Shown: positions 18,034 to 26,995 of the stretch, piece by piece
Layout of the letters: the number at the start of each line of letters is the position of its first letter
Position numbering within the stretch: position 1 is the first letter of the stretch
Assembly: GCA_014379345.1 (NCBI GenBank)
Contig: JACMLY010000137.1
Coordinates: 1-64,000, forward strand
Source of the DNA: Chitinophagaceae bacterium
GTDB taxonomy: Bacteria > Bacteroidota > Bacteroidia > Chitinophagales > Chitinophagaceae
Direction: 5' to 3'
DNA length: 64,000 bases
The notes under the pieces: model-generated
The model's input: only the letters and a program-made list of their open reading frames with translations
The model's database searches: none
Told to the model about the DNA's origin: nothing
Position numbers and translations under genes: made by a program

Positions 18034-19191
18034 ATGTACGACCAGCTAAAATATTTTCCTGTCAACTGGATCGATGGGATGAAAATAAACAAAGATCATT
18101 TTATAGCGCAGGACAACGCTATGAACAATATGCAGCAGATGTCGGCTGCGGTGAATCTTTCTCCTATTCGGTATGGCGTATTGCCCGGTGCTGAAGAAAC
18201 AAATATCCGTGTAGTGTTATCCGCCGACAATCAAAATACATTGTCTGTTGCAGTATTGCATTGCAAAGCCATTACTCCCGGTGGGGTAATTATTCATATT
18301 CCCGGCCTTGGGGATAACAATAATAACGCACCCGTTGCTGCCACATTTCCTTTTTCGGTATCAGGAACAAAGTCAATTTACCATGTGGTGCTTATTGTTC
18401 ATCCCTTCGAACGGCAACCCGCGGGAAATCCTGACCTGGAGGAAAATCCGCCCCGTTATCCTTTTACCACACCTGAGTATAAAATAGAAATCGCCGACGA
18501 AAGCCGTTATCGCCAGTTCGCCCGGCATCCCTATGCACTTACTATTGGACGTGTAATGGTTGATGCCAATTCGGTTCGTATTGATGAAGAATATATCCCT
18601 GCCTGCATTTCACTGAACGCACATCCCGATCTTGTGCAACTGCATGCTGAGCTTGATCAGTTTCTTGCAGGGCTTGAATTGCGCTGCTCCCAGATCGTTC
18701 AAAAAATATTCAAGAAAAGCCAGCAGAACGATCTGTCGGAACTTGCTTTGTTCCTATGCGACAGGATCATGATTTACCTGAGCCAGTCATTGACATCCAT
18801 GCGCCGCACGGTGGCTTACGAACCACCGATTGCATTATTCGCGACTATTTCAGGGCTCGCGAGAAGTATGAAAAACACGATTGATCTCCGCATCGGTTCG
18901 GGTAAAGACGAATTGATGAACTACCTGAGTGAATGGTGTGAACTCAACCAGGGCGAATTGGAAAGCATGCTGACCGGCGTTGCCAATCTTCCATATAACC
19001 ATAATAATATCAATGATAGCATAGGGCCGGTGATCCGTTTTGCGAAGGTGACGTCGAAACTATTTGAAACATTGAGTAACCTCGAATTTATCGGCAAAAG
19101 GAAGGAAGCAGGCATTTTCGTCAAAGAAGAACACAAGCATCAATCCTACGAGACGCCACCAAATAAAACCAAGAGAAGATTTTTCGGTTAA
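18034..19191 (+). CDS. tssK: T6SS baseplate protein TssK
   Basis: At 385 residues it begins with the TssK pattern 'YFPVNWIDGMKINKDHFIAQDN', has a beta shoulder domain up to about residue 180, a helical central region ('LHAELDQFLAGLELRCSQIVQKIFKKS') and a small C-terminal head. TssK trimers link the baseplate wedges to the membrane complex, here presumably TssN/O/P. It lies 48 bp after tssN and 56 bp before tssO. Confidence 0.85.
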   Translation: MYDQLKYFPVNWIDGMKINKDHFIAQDNAMNNMQQMSAAVNLSPIRYGVLPGAEETNIRVVLSADNQNTLSVAVLHCKAITPGGVIIHIPGLGDNNNNAPVAATFPFSVSGTKSIYHVVLIVHPFERQPAGNPDLEENPPRYPFTTPEYKIEIADESRYRQFARHPYALTIGRVMVDANSVRIDEEYIPACISLNAHPDLVQLHAELDQFLAGLELRCSQIVQKIFKKSQQNDLSELALFLCDRIMIYLSQSLTSMRRTVAYEPPIALFATISGLARSMKNTIDLRIGSGKDELMNYLSEWCELNQGELESMLTGVANLPYNHNNINDSIGPVIRFAKVTSKLFETLSNLEFIGKRKEAGIFVKEEHKHQSYETPPNKTKRRFFG

Positions 19192-19247
19192 ACCACATAG
19201 CCGCTACGCAATGCCGTGCATGAGGCGACATTTAACACAAGGAAAAC

Positions 19248-19772
19248 ATGAAACCTAAAAATTCACCCGAACGAAAGAAAGCGTTTATACGTTTTGTAAT
19301 CTTCTACCTGATCTCTACCGCACTGATCATCACTGCCATTTTCTTTGGGCTGCAGGTTCCTTTCAAAGAGAATAAACAATTGCAATCTCAGTTGGATGTG
19401 GTGTACAAAGAAAGAGACTTTGACAGGAAACTGTTTAATTTAATGAGTGAAACCAGAAAGATGCTCGATACGGTTAACAGTGCCGGTACGAAGACCGAAG
19501 TAGTTGAAGGCAGAATAAATCAGAATATCCTGCAAATGGATGCTATGCTGAATAAAGACAGTATTGCGGGAAAAAAGATCTATTCAGAACTGGTACTGAT
19601 CTTCAATGACGCAAAAAACGATAAAAAGCTTATCAGGGCTGCTTCCGATAAGGATGCCACCGTGAAAATAAAAGATCAGGAAATTAAAGAACTAAAGCAA
19701 AATCTGGAAGGTTGGAGGGCGGCCTATGATAAGCAGCAAATCCAGTTAATGCAACTACAAAACAAGCAATAA
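19248..19772 (+). CDS. tssO: T6SSiii single-pass membrane protein TssO
   Basis: The 174-residue protein has a short charged N-terminus, one transmembrane helix at about 11-34 (FVIFYLISTALIITAIFFGLQV) and a periplasmic helical domain with heptad-like spacing, ending in a Gln-rich tail. This is the layout of TssO, part of the subtype-iii trans-envelope complex. The call rests on layout, size and position between tssK and tssP; sequence similarity alone would be weak. Confidence 0.72.
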   Translation: MKPKNSPERKKAFIRFVIFYLISTALIITAIFFGLQVPFKENKQLQSQLDVVYKERDFDRKLFNLMSETRKMLDTVNSAGTKTEVVEGRINQNILQMDAMLNKDSIAGKKIYSELVLIFNDAKNDKKLIRAASDKDATVKIKDQEIKELKQNLEGWRAAYDKQQIQLMQLQNKQ

Positions 19773-19806
19773 AAAATTCTTCTGGTTCACCGAAAAATTT
19801 GCAAAG

Positions 19807-20907
19807 ATGAATCGTACAGCCATCATATACAGTCGCTCTTTCTTAGGGCTCGATATTAAAGTATGGACTACACTTCTTGTAGTCATATTCATTTCCATAT
19901 TATTATTTGGATTCAAGATCATCAATAATACGTCCTGCATTTCCATAACTGTAGTTACACAGGGAACAATGCCGCATAAGCAGAGCAATGTCTTTTATGT
20001 AAATGAAAGTATTTCGTTTACAGCATCTGCCAGGAATGCCAAAAAAGTGGAATGGGATTTTGCAGATGGTAGTTCTCTTGAATCCGGAGCAGAAAAAAAA
20101 CATTCATTTTCGGCAGAAGGTGATTACCTGGTCACCGTTATTGTAAACGGGAAATGCAAGGAAATTTTGCCAGTGGCTATAAAACAGCGAGGAGCGAATA
20201 GTAATTTGTTGACCGGTGACAATACCCCTCAATCGCCAATTGTTGGTAACAGCTATGCAACGGCGGGCGCTATTGAAACGTACAGATGTAATACACAGGC
20301 TGCAGTTTATAAATGGACTATAGAAAACAGTGCTTCTTTTGAAGAAAAGCTTGGGCAGTCCGTTAGTTTTTCCTTCAGCGATACCGGAACCTACAACCTG
20401 ATTTTGCAATTGGATGACGATGAAAACAAAGTATGGAAGCAAACTATTTTTGTAAGGTCCGTTTCCGGAACCGGTACTGTATCGGATCCCTCGTTTTTGC
20501 CACCTCCCGATTTATTGCCACTACCGAGAACGGATCCTGTTCGTGATCAAAACCCACCCACTACTTCGCTTCCGGATGCCACAGCACCTCCAATTCCTGT
20601 TCCCGTGCCTATTCCTGTTAAACCAACTAAAAAGTATATACAGCTGCCTCGTCCCGAACTTGAAACCATGTTGAAGGACGTGGTTGAAAAGAAAAGAAAT
20701 GTTCCGGATTTCGATTATATACTCTGCAATGGAGGCAACACAATTGTTACAGCAAATCAGAAAACAATGACTTTTGCAGAGCTCTGCAAAAAATTACAGG
20801 ACAGGAGAGGCATCTTCAAAGCAAAGGTGAAAGACATAAAGATATCCTCCTTTCCTTATGAGCCGGAAGCTAAATGTCTGGTAACGCTGGTGCTGGAGTA
20901 TAAATAA
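19807..20907 (+). CDS. tssP: T6SSiii envelope protein TssP with PKD-like domains
   Basis: A 366-residue protein with an N-terminal membrane anchor (about 14-38, VWTTLLVVIFISILLFGFKI). A PKD-like domain follows ('KKVEWDFADGSSLESGAEKKHSFSAEGDYLVTV'), then a second Ig-like repeat ('YKWTIENSASFEEK...SFSDTGTYNLIL'), a proline-rich linker (about 230-275) and a compact C-terminal domain containing two Cys. The proline linker could span the peptidoglycan. This fits TssP, a periplasm-crossing partner of TssN and TssO in subtype iii. It is 34 bp from tssO and 30 bp from tssE. Confidence 0.72.
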   Translation: MNRTAIIYSRSFLGLDIKVWTTLLVVIFISILLFGFKIINNTSCISITVVTQGTMPHKQSNVFYVNESISFTASARNAKKVEWDFADGSSLESGAEKKHSFSAEGDYLVTVIVNGKCKEILPVAIKQRGANSNLLTGDNTPQSPIVGNSYATAGAIETYRCNTQAAVYKWTIENSASFEEKLGQSVSFSFSDTGTYNLILQLDDDENKVWKQTIFVRSVSGTGTVSDPSFLPPPDLLPLPRTDPVRDQNPPTTSLPDATAPPIPVPVPIPVKPTKKYIQLPRPELETMLKDVVEKKRNVPDFDYILCNGGNTIVTANQKTMTFAELCKKLQDRRGIFKAKVKDIKISSFPYEPEAKCLVTLVLEYK

Positions 20908-20937
20908 TGTAAAATTCATAATACAAATGCAGCTTCA

Positions 20938-21366
20938 ATGGCAGACTACCTAAAACTTCCCTTGCGTTTTGAACGTTTTTTTGAAAAACAGAAATTGCCT
21001 GTTTGTACCCTGAACGATTCAATATCGAGGAATGTGCATTTACTGATCACAACTGCCACTGAAGAAAATAAATTAGATGAGCGCTACGGATCGCAGTTTT
21101 GGGATAATGACTATGATATCCATTTGTCGAATGACGGACGCCGCGAGCTTGTTATGGAAAGCCTTCAGCAACAGATTACGCTTTACGAAAAGAGGCTTGT
21201 CAATGTTGTTGTAAAAGTGACCGTAAAACAAACCACCATGAACGACAAGTTAAGATCACAGCTGCGAAGGCGTATAGAAATAATAGTATCGGGGAATATT
21301 GCCCGCAGCAACGAACCGTACGAATTCCAGACCGGGTTTTTTATTGGACCTATGGCGTTTGATTGA
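20938..21366 (+). CDS. tssE: T6SS baseplate protein TssE (gp25-like)
   Basis: The 142-residue protein has the GPW/gp25 fold pattern: 'LNDSISRNVHLLITTATEENKLDERYGSQFWDNDYDI' and 'ESLQQQITLYEKRLVNVVVKVTVKQ', ending in paired beta strands. The gp25 family starts sheath assembly at the baseplate. It follows tssP by 30 bp. A 359-bp repeat element separates it from tssF, although the two proteins normally work together. Confidence 0.88.
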   Translation: MADYLKLPLRFERFFEKQKLPVCTLNDSISRNVHLLITTATEENKLDERYGSQFWDNDYDIHLSNDGRRELVMESLQQQITLYEKRLVNVVVKVTVKQTTMNDKLRSQLRRRIEIIVSGNIARSNEPYEFQTGFFIGPMAFD

Positions 21367-21368
21367 TT

Positions 21369-21722
21369 GTTTAAGGTTTAAAGTTTAAGGTTTAGGGTTT
21401 AAGGTTTATGGTTTAAGGTTTAAGGTTGTTTGGGATGCATAGATGCTAGGCCAATGTTTCATTAAAAGTTTTATGATAGAAGATATTTGGAGATTGTTGT
21501 TGAAGTTTTTTTCCATAAATGTTTAATCGGCCATGGAATGACTATTCAAAGAAGTTTAAAGTTTAAGGTTTAAGGTTGTTTGGGATGCGATTAGATGCTG
21601 CGGCAATGTTTCATTAGAAGTTTTATGATAGAAGATATTTGGAGCTTGTTGGTTAAATTTTTTCCATGAATGTTTAATCGGCCATGGATTAACTATTCAA
21701 AGAACTTTAAACCTTAAACTTA
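21369..21722. repeat. Heptad-bounded AT-rich element with internal tandem duplication (copy A)
   Basis: The gap between tssE and tssF opens with about eight GTTTAAR heptads (21369-21424). Two imperfect copies of a roughly 128-bp unit follow, starting at 21425 and 21575 and each beginning GTTGTTTGGGATGC, with three more heptads between them. The element closes with the inverse motif CTTTAAACCTTAAACT (21705-21720), three bases before the tssF ATG. It is non-coding in all frames. Copies B and C of the same design lie at 30423 and 53144. Confidence 0.75.
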
Positions 21723-21725
21723 TAA

Positions 21726-23561
21726 ATGCTATTTAATAAAGAACAAATAAAAGACCGGATGCTGAAAACAGCTGCCAGGCTCTGGGATGTGCCCGAAAGT
21801 GAAATTGAAACCAATTTCGATCCTTTAATCATTCTTTTACTCGACGCCTGTGCGGCAGAGTTGGAAAAGACCAATCAAAATATAAATGCTACGCAACACC
21901 GGTTACTGGACAAAATATCTGAAATTCTTTTGCCGGATGCTATCATGAATGTGCAACCGGCTTCCTGTATACTTCATGCCGGCTCTGCTGATAAACATGC
22001 TGAAGTGAACGAAAATATTCGCTTCGCGCTTCTTCAGCAGATACAACAAACCGGCACAAAGCCATATGCGGTGGAAATTTTTTTTACTCCGGTAGGAAAA
22101 TTCCGGCTTTTTAATGCATCACTCGACTATATTCTTTGCGGAAAAAAGCTGGTGGGTCTTTTATCGAACGGTGAAAAAGAGATTTTGTACGATGGAGGAA
22201 CTGTTGGAAGCAACCAACTGGTTAACGAATTATACCTGGCCATTCAACCGGATAGTGCGCTCGGATCTTTAAAAGGCCTGCAGCTTTTTTTTGATATGCG
22301 CGGGCATTCAGAAGCGAATCTTTTTTACGATAGCCTTCTTGGCGCAAAAGGATTGATAAACGGTCAGCCTGTTGCATTACTGAATGGCTATTTCAATACC
22401 GATCAATTTGAACTCAATCTCCAGGACACACTGGGAGACGAAGGCAATAATTATTCAAAAAAATTGTCACGACAGATTGCATGGGTATACGAACGGCATT
22501 TTTTGCATGTAGCCGAAGATATCATTGTAAAGCCTGCAGAAAAATTGCCACAGGAGTGGATGCAGCTTTTACCGGAAAAGTTGATCCAAAAACTGCCGCT
22601 CGACAAATGGGTGTTTATAAAAATCACGCTTTCAAGGCCACTTCATCAGCATACACTCGACCGGCTGGTATGCAGCATCAACGCATTCCCATGCATGAAC
22701 AGGAATCTGAGTACGGTCAGTTTTCGCACTGATAGCCGGTTGAATATTATTCCATTGGCAGTAAGTGGTGATTTCCTTGATCTGAGTTCAGTGTACGGAC
22801 CCGGTGGACAGCCATACAAGTTCCGTATCTCCGCAGACAAACAGGATGCCACAGAAGGTGAGGCAATTGTAAGAAGTACGAGTATTGGAAAGACCAATTC
22901 ACGGGAGTTAAGAGGGCTTATAACCGGCCTGATAGATGATATCAGGGATGAAAGCGCTTACTTTAGCCGTATGAGCAATGATTTTGTATTGTCTCGATTA
23001 AAAGAAATAAACAGGATCCTGATCAGGTTGGAAGATCGTATTAACATTGCAAAAGACAATAAAGAAACACTTCACTACCTGCTCCTGCGTCCCAGAAATC
23101 CTGAAGAAAACGTAACCGTCGAATACTGGACGGTCAATAAAACAGAAGAAGTACAAAGCATGAAGCCCGGCATGAAGTTGTCTGCCTATCAGCATGCTCT
23201 CACCAAACCGGGCAGCATATATACGCTAACCAATGCAGCCGGTGCTAAATCGGGACTCACTGAAAAAGAAAAACAGAATCTGCTTAAACGAAAGATCGCC
23301 TCCGGTGAAAGAATTGTTAGTGTGGAGGATATAAAACTTCTTTGTATGCAATTGTTTGGTGAGAATCTGAAAAAAACAGAGATCAGGAAAAGCACTCACC
23401 CCGGTAAAGGGAAAAGCAATGGGTTCACAACAACCATCGATGTGTTGCTTACTGTTAATAATGTGCAAGGGGAAGAAACGGAATTCATCCGTCGCCAACT
23501 GGAATATATGCTCAAAGAAAACGCTTCACCGGTTTATCCTTTCAGGGTTACCCTGGTCTGA
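21726..23561 (+). CDS. tssF: T6SS baseplate protein TssF
   Basis: At 611 residues it has the TssF start 'IKDRMLKTAARLWDVPESEIETNFDPLIILLLDACAAELEKTN', which places a phage-baseplate-like helical bundle first, followed by beta domains ('PLHQHTLDRLVCSINAFPCMNRNL'). The C-terminal part holds a domain ending 'EFIRRQLEYMLKENASPVYPFRVTLV'. TssF pairs with TssG in the wedge. It is the last gene of the plus arm and sits behind repeat element A, so its transcription depends on read-through of that element or on a promoter inside it. Confidence 0.85.
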   Translation: MLFNKEQIKDRMLKTAARLWDVPESEIETNFDPLIILLLDACAAELEKTNQNINATQHRLLDKISEILLPDAIMNVQPASCILHAGSADKHAEVNENIRFALLQQIQQTGTKPYAVEIFFTPVGKFRLFNASLDYILCGKKLVGLLSNGEKEILYDGGTVGSNQLVNELYLAIQPDSALGSLKGLQLFFDMRGHSEANLFYDSLLGAKGLINGQPVALLNGYFNTDQFELNLQDTLGDEGNNYSKKLSRQIAWVYERHFLHVAEDIIVKPAEKLPQEWMQLLPEKLIQKLPLDKWVFIKITLSRPLHQHTLDRLVCSINAFPCMNRNLSTVSFRTDSRLNIIPLAVSGDFLDLSSVYGPGGQPYKFRISADKQDATEGEAIVRSTSIGKTNSRELRGLITGLIDDIRDESAYFSRMSNDFVLSRLKEINRILIRLEDRINIAKDNKETLHYLLLRPRNPEENVTVEYWTVNKTEEVQSMKPGMKLSAYQHALTKPGSIYTLTNAAGAKSGLTEKEKQNLLKRKIASGERIVSVEDIKLLCMQLFGENLKKTEIRKSTHPGKGKSNGFTTTIDVLLTVNNVQGEETEFIRRQLEYMLKENASPVYPFRVTLV

Positions 23562-23581
23562 TCGTCTTGATCTGATCGATT

Positions 23582-23791
23582 TTATTTTCTTTTATTCGCC
23601 AGCAATAAAACAATGCCGGCCACAGTTACCAGTCCGCCAGCATAGTAGGGCCAGGTGAGCACCTTCTTTTCTGTTTTATTAATTTCTATCGGGCCGATAT
23701 CCACTACTTTTTCTTTTTTTGTAAAGTTAATGCTCGGAATGATCAGCATCAGGATGCCGATCACGATCAATACTATGGCAAATGTTCTCAT
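23582..23791 (-). CDS. Small two-TM membrane protein (DUF3185-like)
   Basis: A 69-residue protein with two transmembrane helices (FAIVLIVIGILMLIIPSI and YYAGGLVTVAGIVLLLA) joined by a short loop containing 'VVDIGPIEINKTEKK'. The pattern resembles small DUF3185-type membrane proteins of unknown role. It converges on tssF with a 20-bp gap and is probably not part of the T6SS. The 152-bp gap on its other side holds nothing I can name. Confidence 0.7.
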   Translation of the reverse strand: MRTFAIVLIVIGILMLIIPSINFTKKEKVVDIGPIEINKTEKKVLTWPYYAGGLVTVAGIVLLLANKRK

Positions 23792-23943
23792 GCTTTTTTT
23801 TAGTTTTAAATGCTTATTTCTGAAATTACGTATCAGGCCTGTTTACCCGATCTGACCAGCGTTGAAGATCATAAATATTAACGCAGGAATAAAATAAATT
23901 CGCCTTACACCCGGTCTGATCGTCCCCTTCTGACCAGGTCGTT

Positions 23944-25269
23944 CTACCATCTCACCGTTTTAAATTTCCATCCTGGCACAACTTTTTGCATTTCTATTTC
24001 ATCGTCCCTCTTCGTTAAGCCGCATTTCAGATAATTCTGGTGTAGTCTGGCAAGTGCTTCGCGGTCGAGTTCCACACCCAATCCGGGTCCTTTAGGAACT
24101 TCCACCGATCCATCTTTAAATTTTAACCGCCCACCTGCTATCACTTCATCGGATTGCCAGGGGTAATGGGTATCCAAAGCATATTTGAAATCAGGAATTG
24201 CTGCACCCAAATGTACCATGGCTGCTAATGATATTCCCACGTGACTGTTTGAATGCATGGAAAGCCCCCTTCCAAAAGTCTGGCAGATTCTTGTTAATTC
24301 CATTGATGAACGCAAACCGCCCCAGAAATGATGGTCACTAAGAATAATATCTTCCGAACCAAAAGAAATACTATCTGGTATCTCCTCGAAAGACGTTGTG
24401 CACATATTGGTTGCTAAAGGAATATTCAATGCTTTTCTAACTGTGGCCATATTTTTTTGGCCTCGGGTAGGATCTTCGAGATATTCTATGTATCCTTCCA
24501 TTTCCTTTCCATATTTTATGGAGGTTTCAACTGTCCATAAAGCATTTGGATCTATGCGTAATGGTGTATCGGGTCCAAATGCGGTTCTCAAAGCAAATAT
24601 TGAATCTACTTCCACTCTGGGTTCAAATACTCCACCTTTTAATTTGATGGACTGAAAGCCGAATTCTTTGCACATAGCCTTTGCTTGTGCTACGATCTCA
24701 GTTGGATTAAGGGCGCTGGCCTGGCGTGCGGCAGGCCAACCGGTAGCCGTAGGGTCTGTTTTAAATTCCAGTTCTCCCCCGGCTCCTTCATATTTGTAAA
24801 ACAGGTATGCAGAAAAAGGGACAGCGTCTCTTAGTTTTCCGCCCAGCAGATCCACCACGGGAAGTCCGGTAAGTTTTCCGATGATATCCATGCAGGCTAC
24901 TTCAATGGAACTGAAAATATGTACAAGCTTTCGCTGGTCCCAGGGTGCATCTCCCCGCTGGGCCGAGGTTTCTTTTCCAAAATAATCTTCCAGTACCCTT
25001 CGCATGGCATTTAACTGGAAGGGGTCCCTTCCTAAGATTAAGTTTTTAGCCGTTTCTAATGCTGCATTGATACTTATATTTCCCGGAATTTCACTGATGC
25101 CGGAGATGTTATCATCTGTAATTAATTCAACGATCGTCCTGAGTGCATAAGGTGCATGTAAACCGGCCGCATTTAATAATGGAGGATCAACGACCGCTAT
25201 GGGAGTGATGTTAATTTCCCTGATCTTTGGAGCCTTCCTGTTCTCAAAGTTGCTGTTAAGATTATTCAT
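23944..25269 (-). CDS. gudD: Glucarate-dehydratase-like enolase-superfamily enzyme
   Basis: The protein has the acid-sugar dehydratase layout: an N-terminal capping domain and a barrel with the K-x-K pair in IKLKGG, metal-ligand strands RIDPNALW and YLEDP, then TNMCTT, SDHHFWGG and the His-containing HSNSHVG. These are the signatures of D-glucarate dehydratase, which yields 5-keto-4-deoxyglucarate. I start at the ATG at 25269 (441 residues, close to the usual 446) because AAAGG sits about 10 bp upstream; the longer frame from 25326 reads into a repeat. A related acid sugar such as galactarate cannot be excluded. It is the last gene of a permease/aldolase/dehydratase set. Confidence 0.83.
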   Translation of the reverse strand: MNNLNSNFENRKAPKIREINITPIAVVDPPLLNAAGLHAPYALRTIVELITDDNISGISEIPGNISINAALETAKNLILGRDPFQLNAMRRVLEDYFGKETSAQRGDAPWDQRKLVHIFSSIEVACMDIIGKLTGLPVVDLLGGKLRDAVPFSAYLFYKYEGAGGELEFKTDPTATGWPAARQASALNPTEIVAQAKAMCKEFGFQSIKLKGGVFEPRVEVDSIFALRTAFGPDTPLRIDPNALWTVETSIKYGKEMEGYIEYLEDPTRGQKNMATVRKALNIPLATNMCTTSFEEIPDSISFGSEDIILSDHHFWGGLRSSMELTRICQTFGRGLSMHSNSHVGISLAAMVHLGAAIPDFKYALDTHYPWQSDEVIAGGRLKFKDGSVEVPKGPGLGVELDREALARLHQNYLKCGLTKRDDEIEMQKVVPGWKFKTVRW

Positions 25270-25359
25270 TGCTGTTATACCTTTTAGATATGGATAACTT
25301 TTAATCGATATTAGAAAGCTGTTCAATCAACAGAGCGAGCCCGCCCTTACCTCCTCCTG

Positions 25360-25450
25360 CACCTCTGTGTTTAACTTTGGTCTTAACCATAGGACATCTT
25401 TTCATGCAAGTAAAATCTTCTAATGCAAGATTTTTTTTACCACAGAGGTG
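25360..25450. repeat. Palindromic intergenic element, ACCACAGAGG family, copy 2
   Basis: The 253-bp gap between the permease and dehydratase genes holds CACCTCTGTG at 25360-25369 and its exact inverse CACAGAGGTG at 25441-25450. The right arm is preceded by the same T8 run and ACCACAGAGG core seen near 4180. The rest of the gap (25270-25522) shows no gene; a 61-codon minus frame there is a reading of the repeat. Confidence 0.6.
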
Positions 25451-25522
25451 AACGGAGTATACAATTTTCTTCGAAGGTTCGGCCAACCGTTGCCATTAAT
25501 AATTTAGCATGACCGGGTTAAT

Positions 25523-26965
25523 TTAGATCAAAGGCATGAATTTCGCGGCCAAAAGAAGTACGATCAATCCTGTAAATCCCATGATGATCAGCATGGGAGA
25601 AAAAGTTTTTAAGGTTTCTTTTTCCGTAAAATTGGAGACTTTACAAATGATCCAAAATCCCGCATCATTCATCCAGGGAATTAATTTTGATCCGCATCCG
25701 ATTGCCAAACCAATATACAGTGGATGATATTCCAATCCCCCGCTTTGGGTCATACCTGATAGAATTCCTGATGCTGTTATCAATGCCACCGTAGCAGAGC
25801 CCTGCGCCGTCCTAACCACGGCAGTTATGAAAAAAGCAAGCGGGATCAAAGCCATTTGATAATCCCTGGTCATTTCCGCTATACGCATACTGATGCCGGT
25901 TTGCTGAAGCATACCACCAAAGGCACCTCCTGCACCAATGATAAGGATGATTCCTCCCCCGCTCATCAATGCGCCCTGAACGAAATTGCCTACGCCTTCT
26001 TTACTTCCCTTCTTTTGTATCGCGAGCAGGATCAACGCAACCAATCCCCCTACAACCAAAGCCGTATTTTTATCACCCCAGAATCTAATGCCATTTATCA
26101 GCCAGGTCCGCGATGCAGAACTTGCAGATGATTCGGGATAAGGCAATGAAGTGACAATGGTGTGTGCGCAAATAAAAACAAGCGGAATAAGAACAGGAAG
26201 CAGGGAAAACCAAAGCGAGGGGAGTTTAGTACTTTCCTGCAGGGAGGCTGATTTGATATCTTCCAGTCTTGCATCCAGCGAATCTCTTAACGGAACCGGC
26301 CATTTTTTATTCGCCCACACCGCATAAAGATAGCCTGCGGTAATAGTGATAAGACCTAATAACACACCTCCTATCATCATAACACCTATAGACAGCTGCA
26401 TTTCACCGGCCAGGAATAATGGTCCCGGTGCGGGGGGAACCAATGAATTGGCCATTGCCGCTCCTCCGGTGATAGCGAGCACAAAAAGCAGATAATTTTT
26501 GCCAAGCCTCATAGTCATCGTTTTGGCCAATGGGATCATTAATAACACAACCGCATCAAAAAAAACGGGGATGCCCAGGAAAAAACTGCTAACCAGGAAT
26601 GCTACAGGCGCTTTTTCCATACCTGTCAGTTTTAATATTGACCGAACAATTCTTTCGGCGGCGCCACTTTCGAGCATGCACTTACCTATAATAGCAGCCA
26701 TTGCAATAAGAATACCGATTTTTGCGCAGGTATTTCCGAACTCAAGGGCTACTCTTTCCCCGATACTTTTCTTTGAAAGCTGTAAAGCAGCCTGAGATGA
26801 TGATCCCTTCGATAAAGCATACTGCTCCACCACTAAACCCGGCGTGAGCATGGCCACTACAAAGGCCGCCAGCAATAATGCCAGAAATGGATGAAGTTTA
26901 AGCCAGATAATGCCGCCAACGACAATGATGATTCCAACTAATAAGATGAGTAGTGGGTTATCCAT
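25523..26965 (-). CDS. GntP-family gluconate/sugar-acid:H+ symporter
   Basis: The 480-residue protein has about 12-14 hydrophobic segments and GntP-type motifs: 'PLLILLVGIIIVVGGIIWLKLHPFLALLLAAFVVA' at the start, 'FFLGIPVFFDAVVLLMIPLA', 'SLVPPAPGPLFLAGEM' and 'VRTAQGSATVALITASGI'. Such carriers import gluconate and related acids with protons. I use the ATG at 26965; a TTG two codons upstream is less likely. With the aldolase on one side and the dehydratase on the other, its substrate is probably an aldarate or a related acid. Confidence 0.88.
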   Translation of the reverse strand: MDNPLLILLVGIIIVVGGIIWLKLHPFLALLLAAFVVAMLTPGLVVEQYALSKGSSSQAALQLSKKSIGERVALEFGNTCAKIGILIAMAAIIGKCMLESGAAERIVRSILKLTGMEKAPVAFLVSSFFLGIPVFFDAVVLLMIPLAKTMTMRLGKNYLLFVLAITGGAAMANSLVPPAPGPLFLAGEMQLSIGVMMIGGVLLGLITITAGYLYAVWANKKWPVPLRDSLDARLEDIKSASLQESTKLPSLWFSLLPVLIPLVFICAHTIVTSLPYPESSASSASRTWLINGIRFWGDKNTALVVGGLVALILLAIQKKGSKEGVGNFVQGALMSGGGIILIIGAGGAFGGMLQQTGISMRIAEMTRDYQMALIPLAFFITAVVRTAQGSATVALITASGILSGMTQSGGLEYHPLYIGLAIGCGSKLIPWMNDAGFWIICKVSNFTEKETLKTFSPMLIIMGFTGLIVLLLAAKFMPLI

Positions 26966-26995
26966 GTACAAAATGTCAACTTATAAATATGCAGG

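Noticed and set aside
21369..21722. A CRISPR array, suggested by the regular short repeats
   Set aside because: The heptads are head-to-tail with no spacers, the longer units number only two, and no cas gene is present in the window.
23551..23925. The short repeat GGTCTGATCGTC on both sides of the small two-TM gene, as a possible insertion mark
   Set aside because: It is 12 bp, one copy lies in the tssF stop region, and the gene between has no mobile character; chance is the simpler view.
25301..25486. A 61-codon minus-strand frame in front of the dehydratase gene
   Set aside because: It reads through the palindromic repeat at 25360-25450 and its sequence looks like translated repeat.
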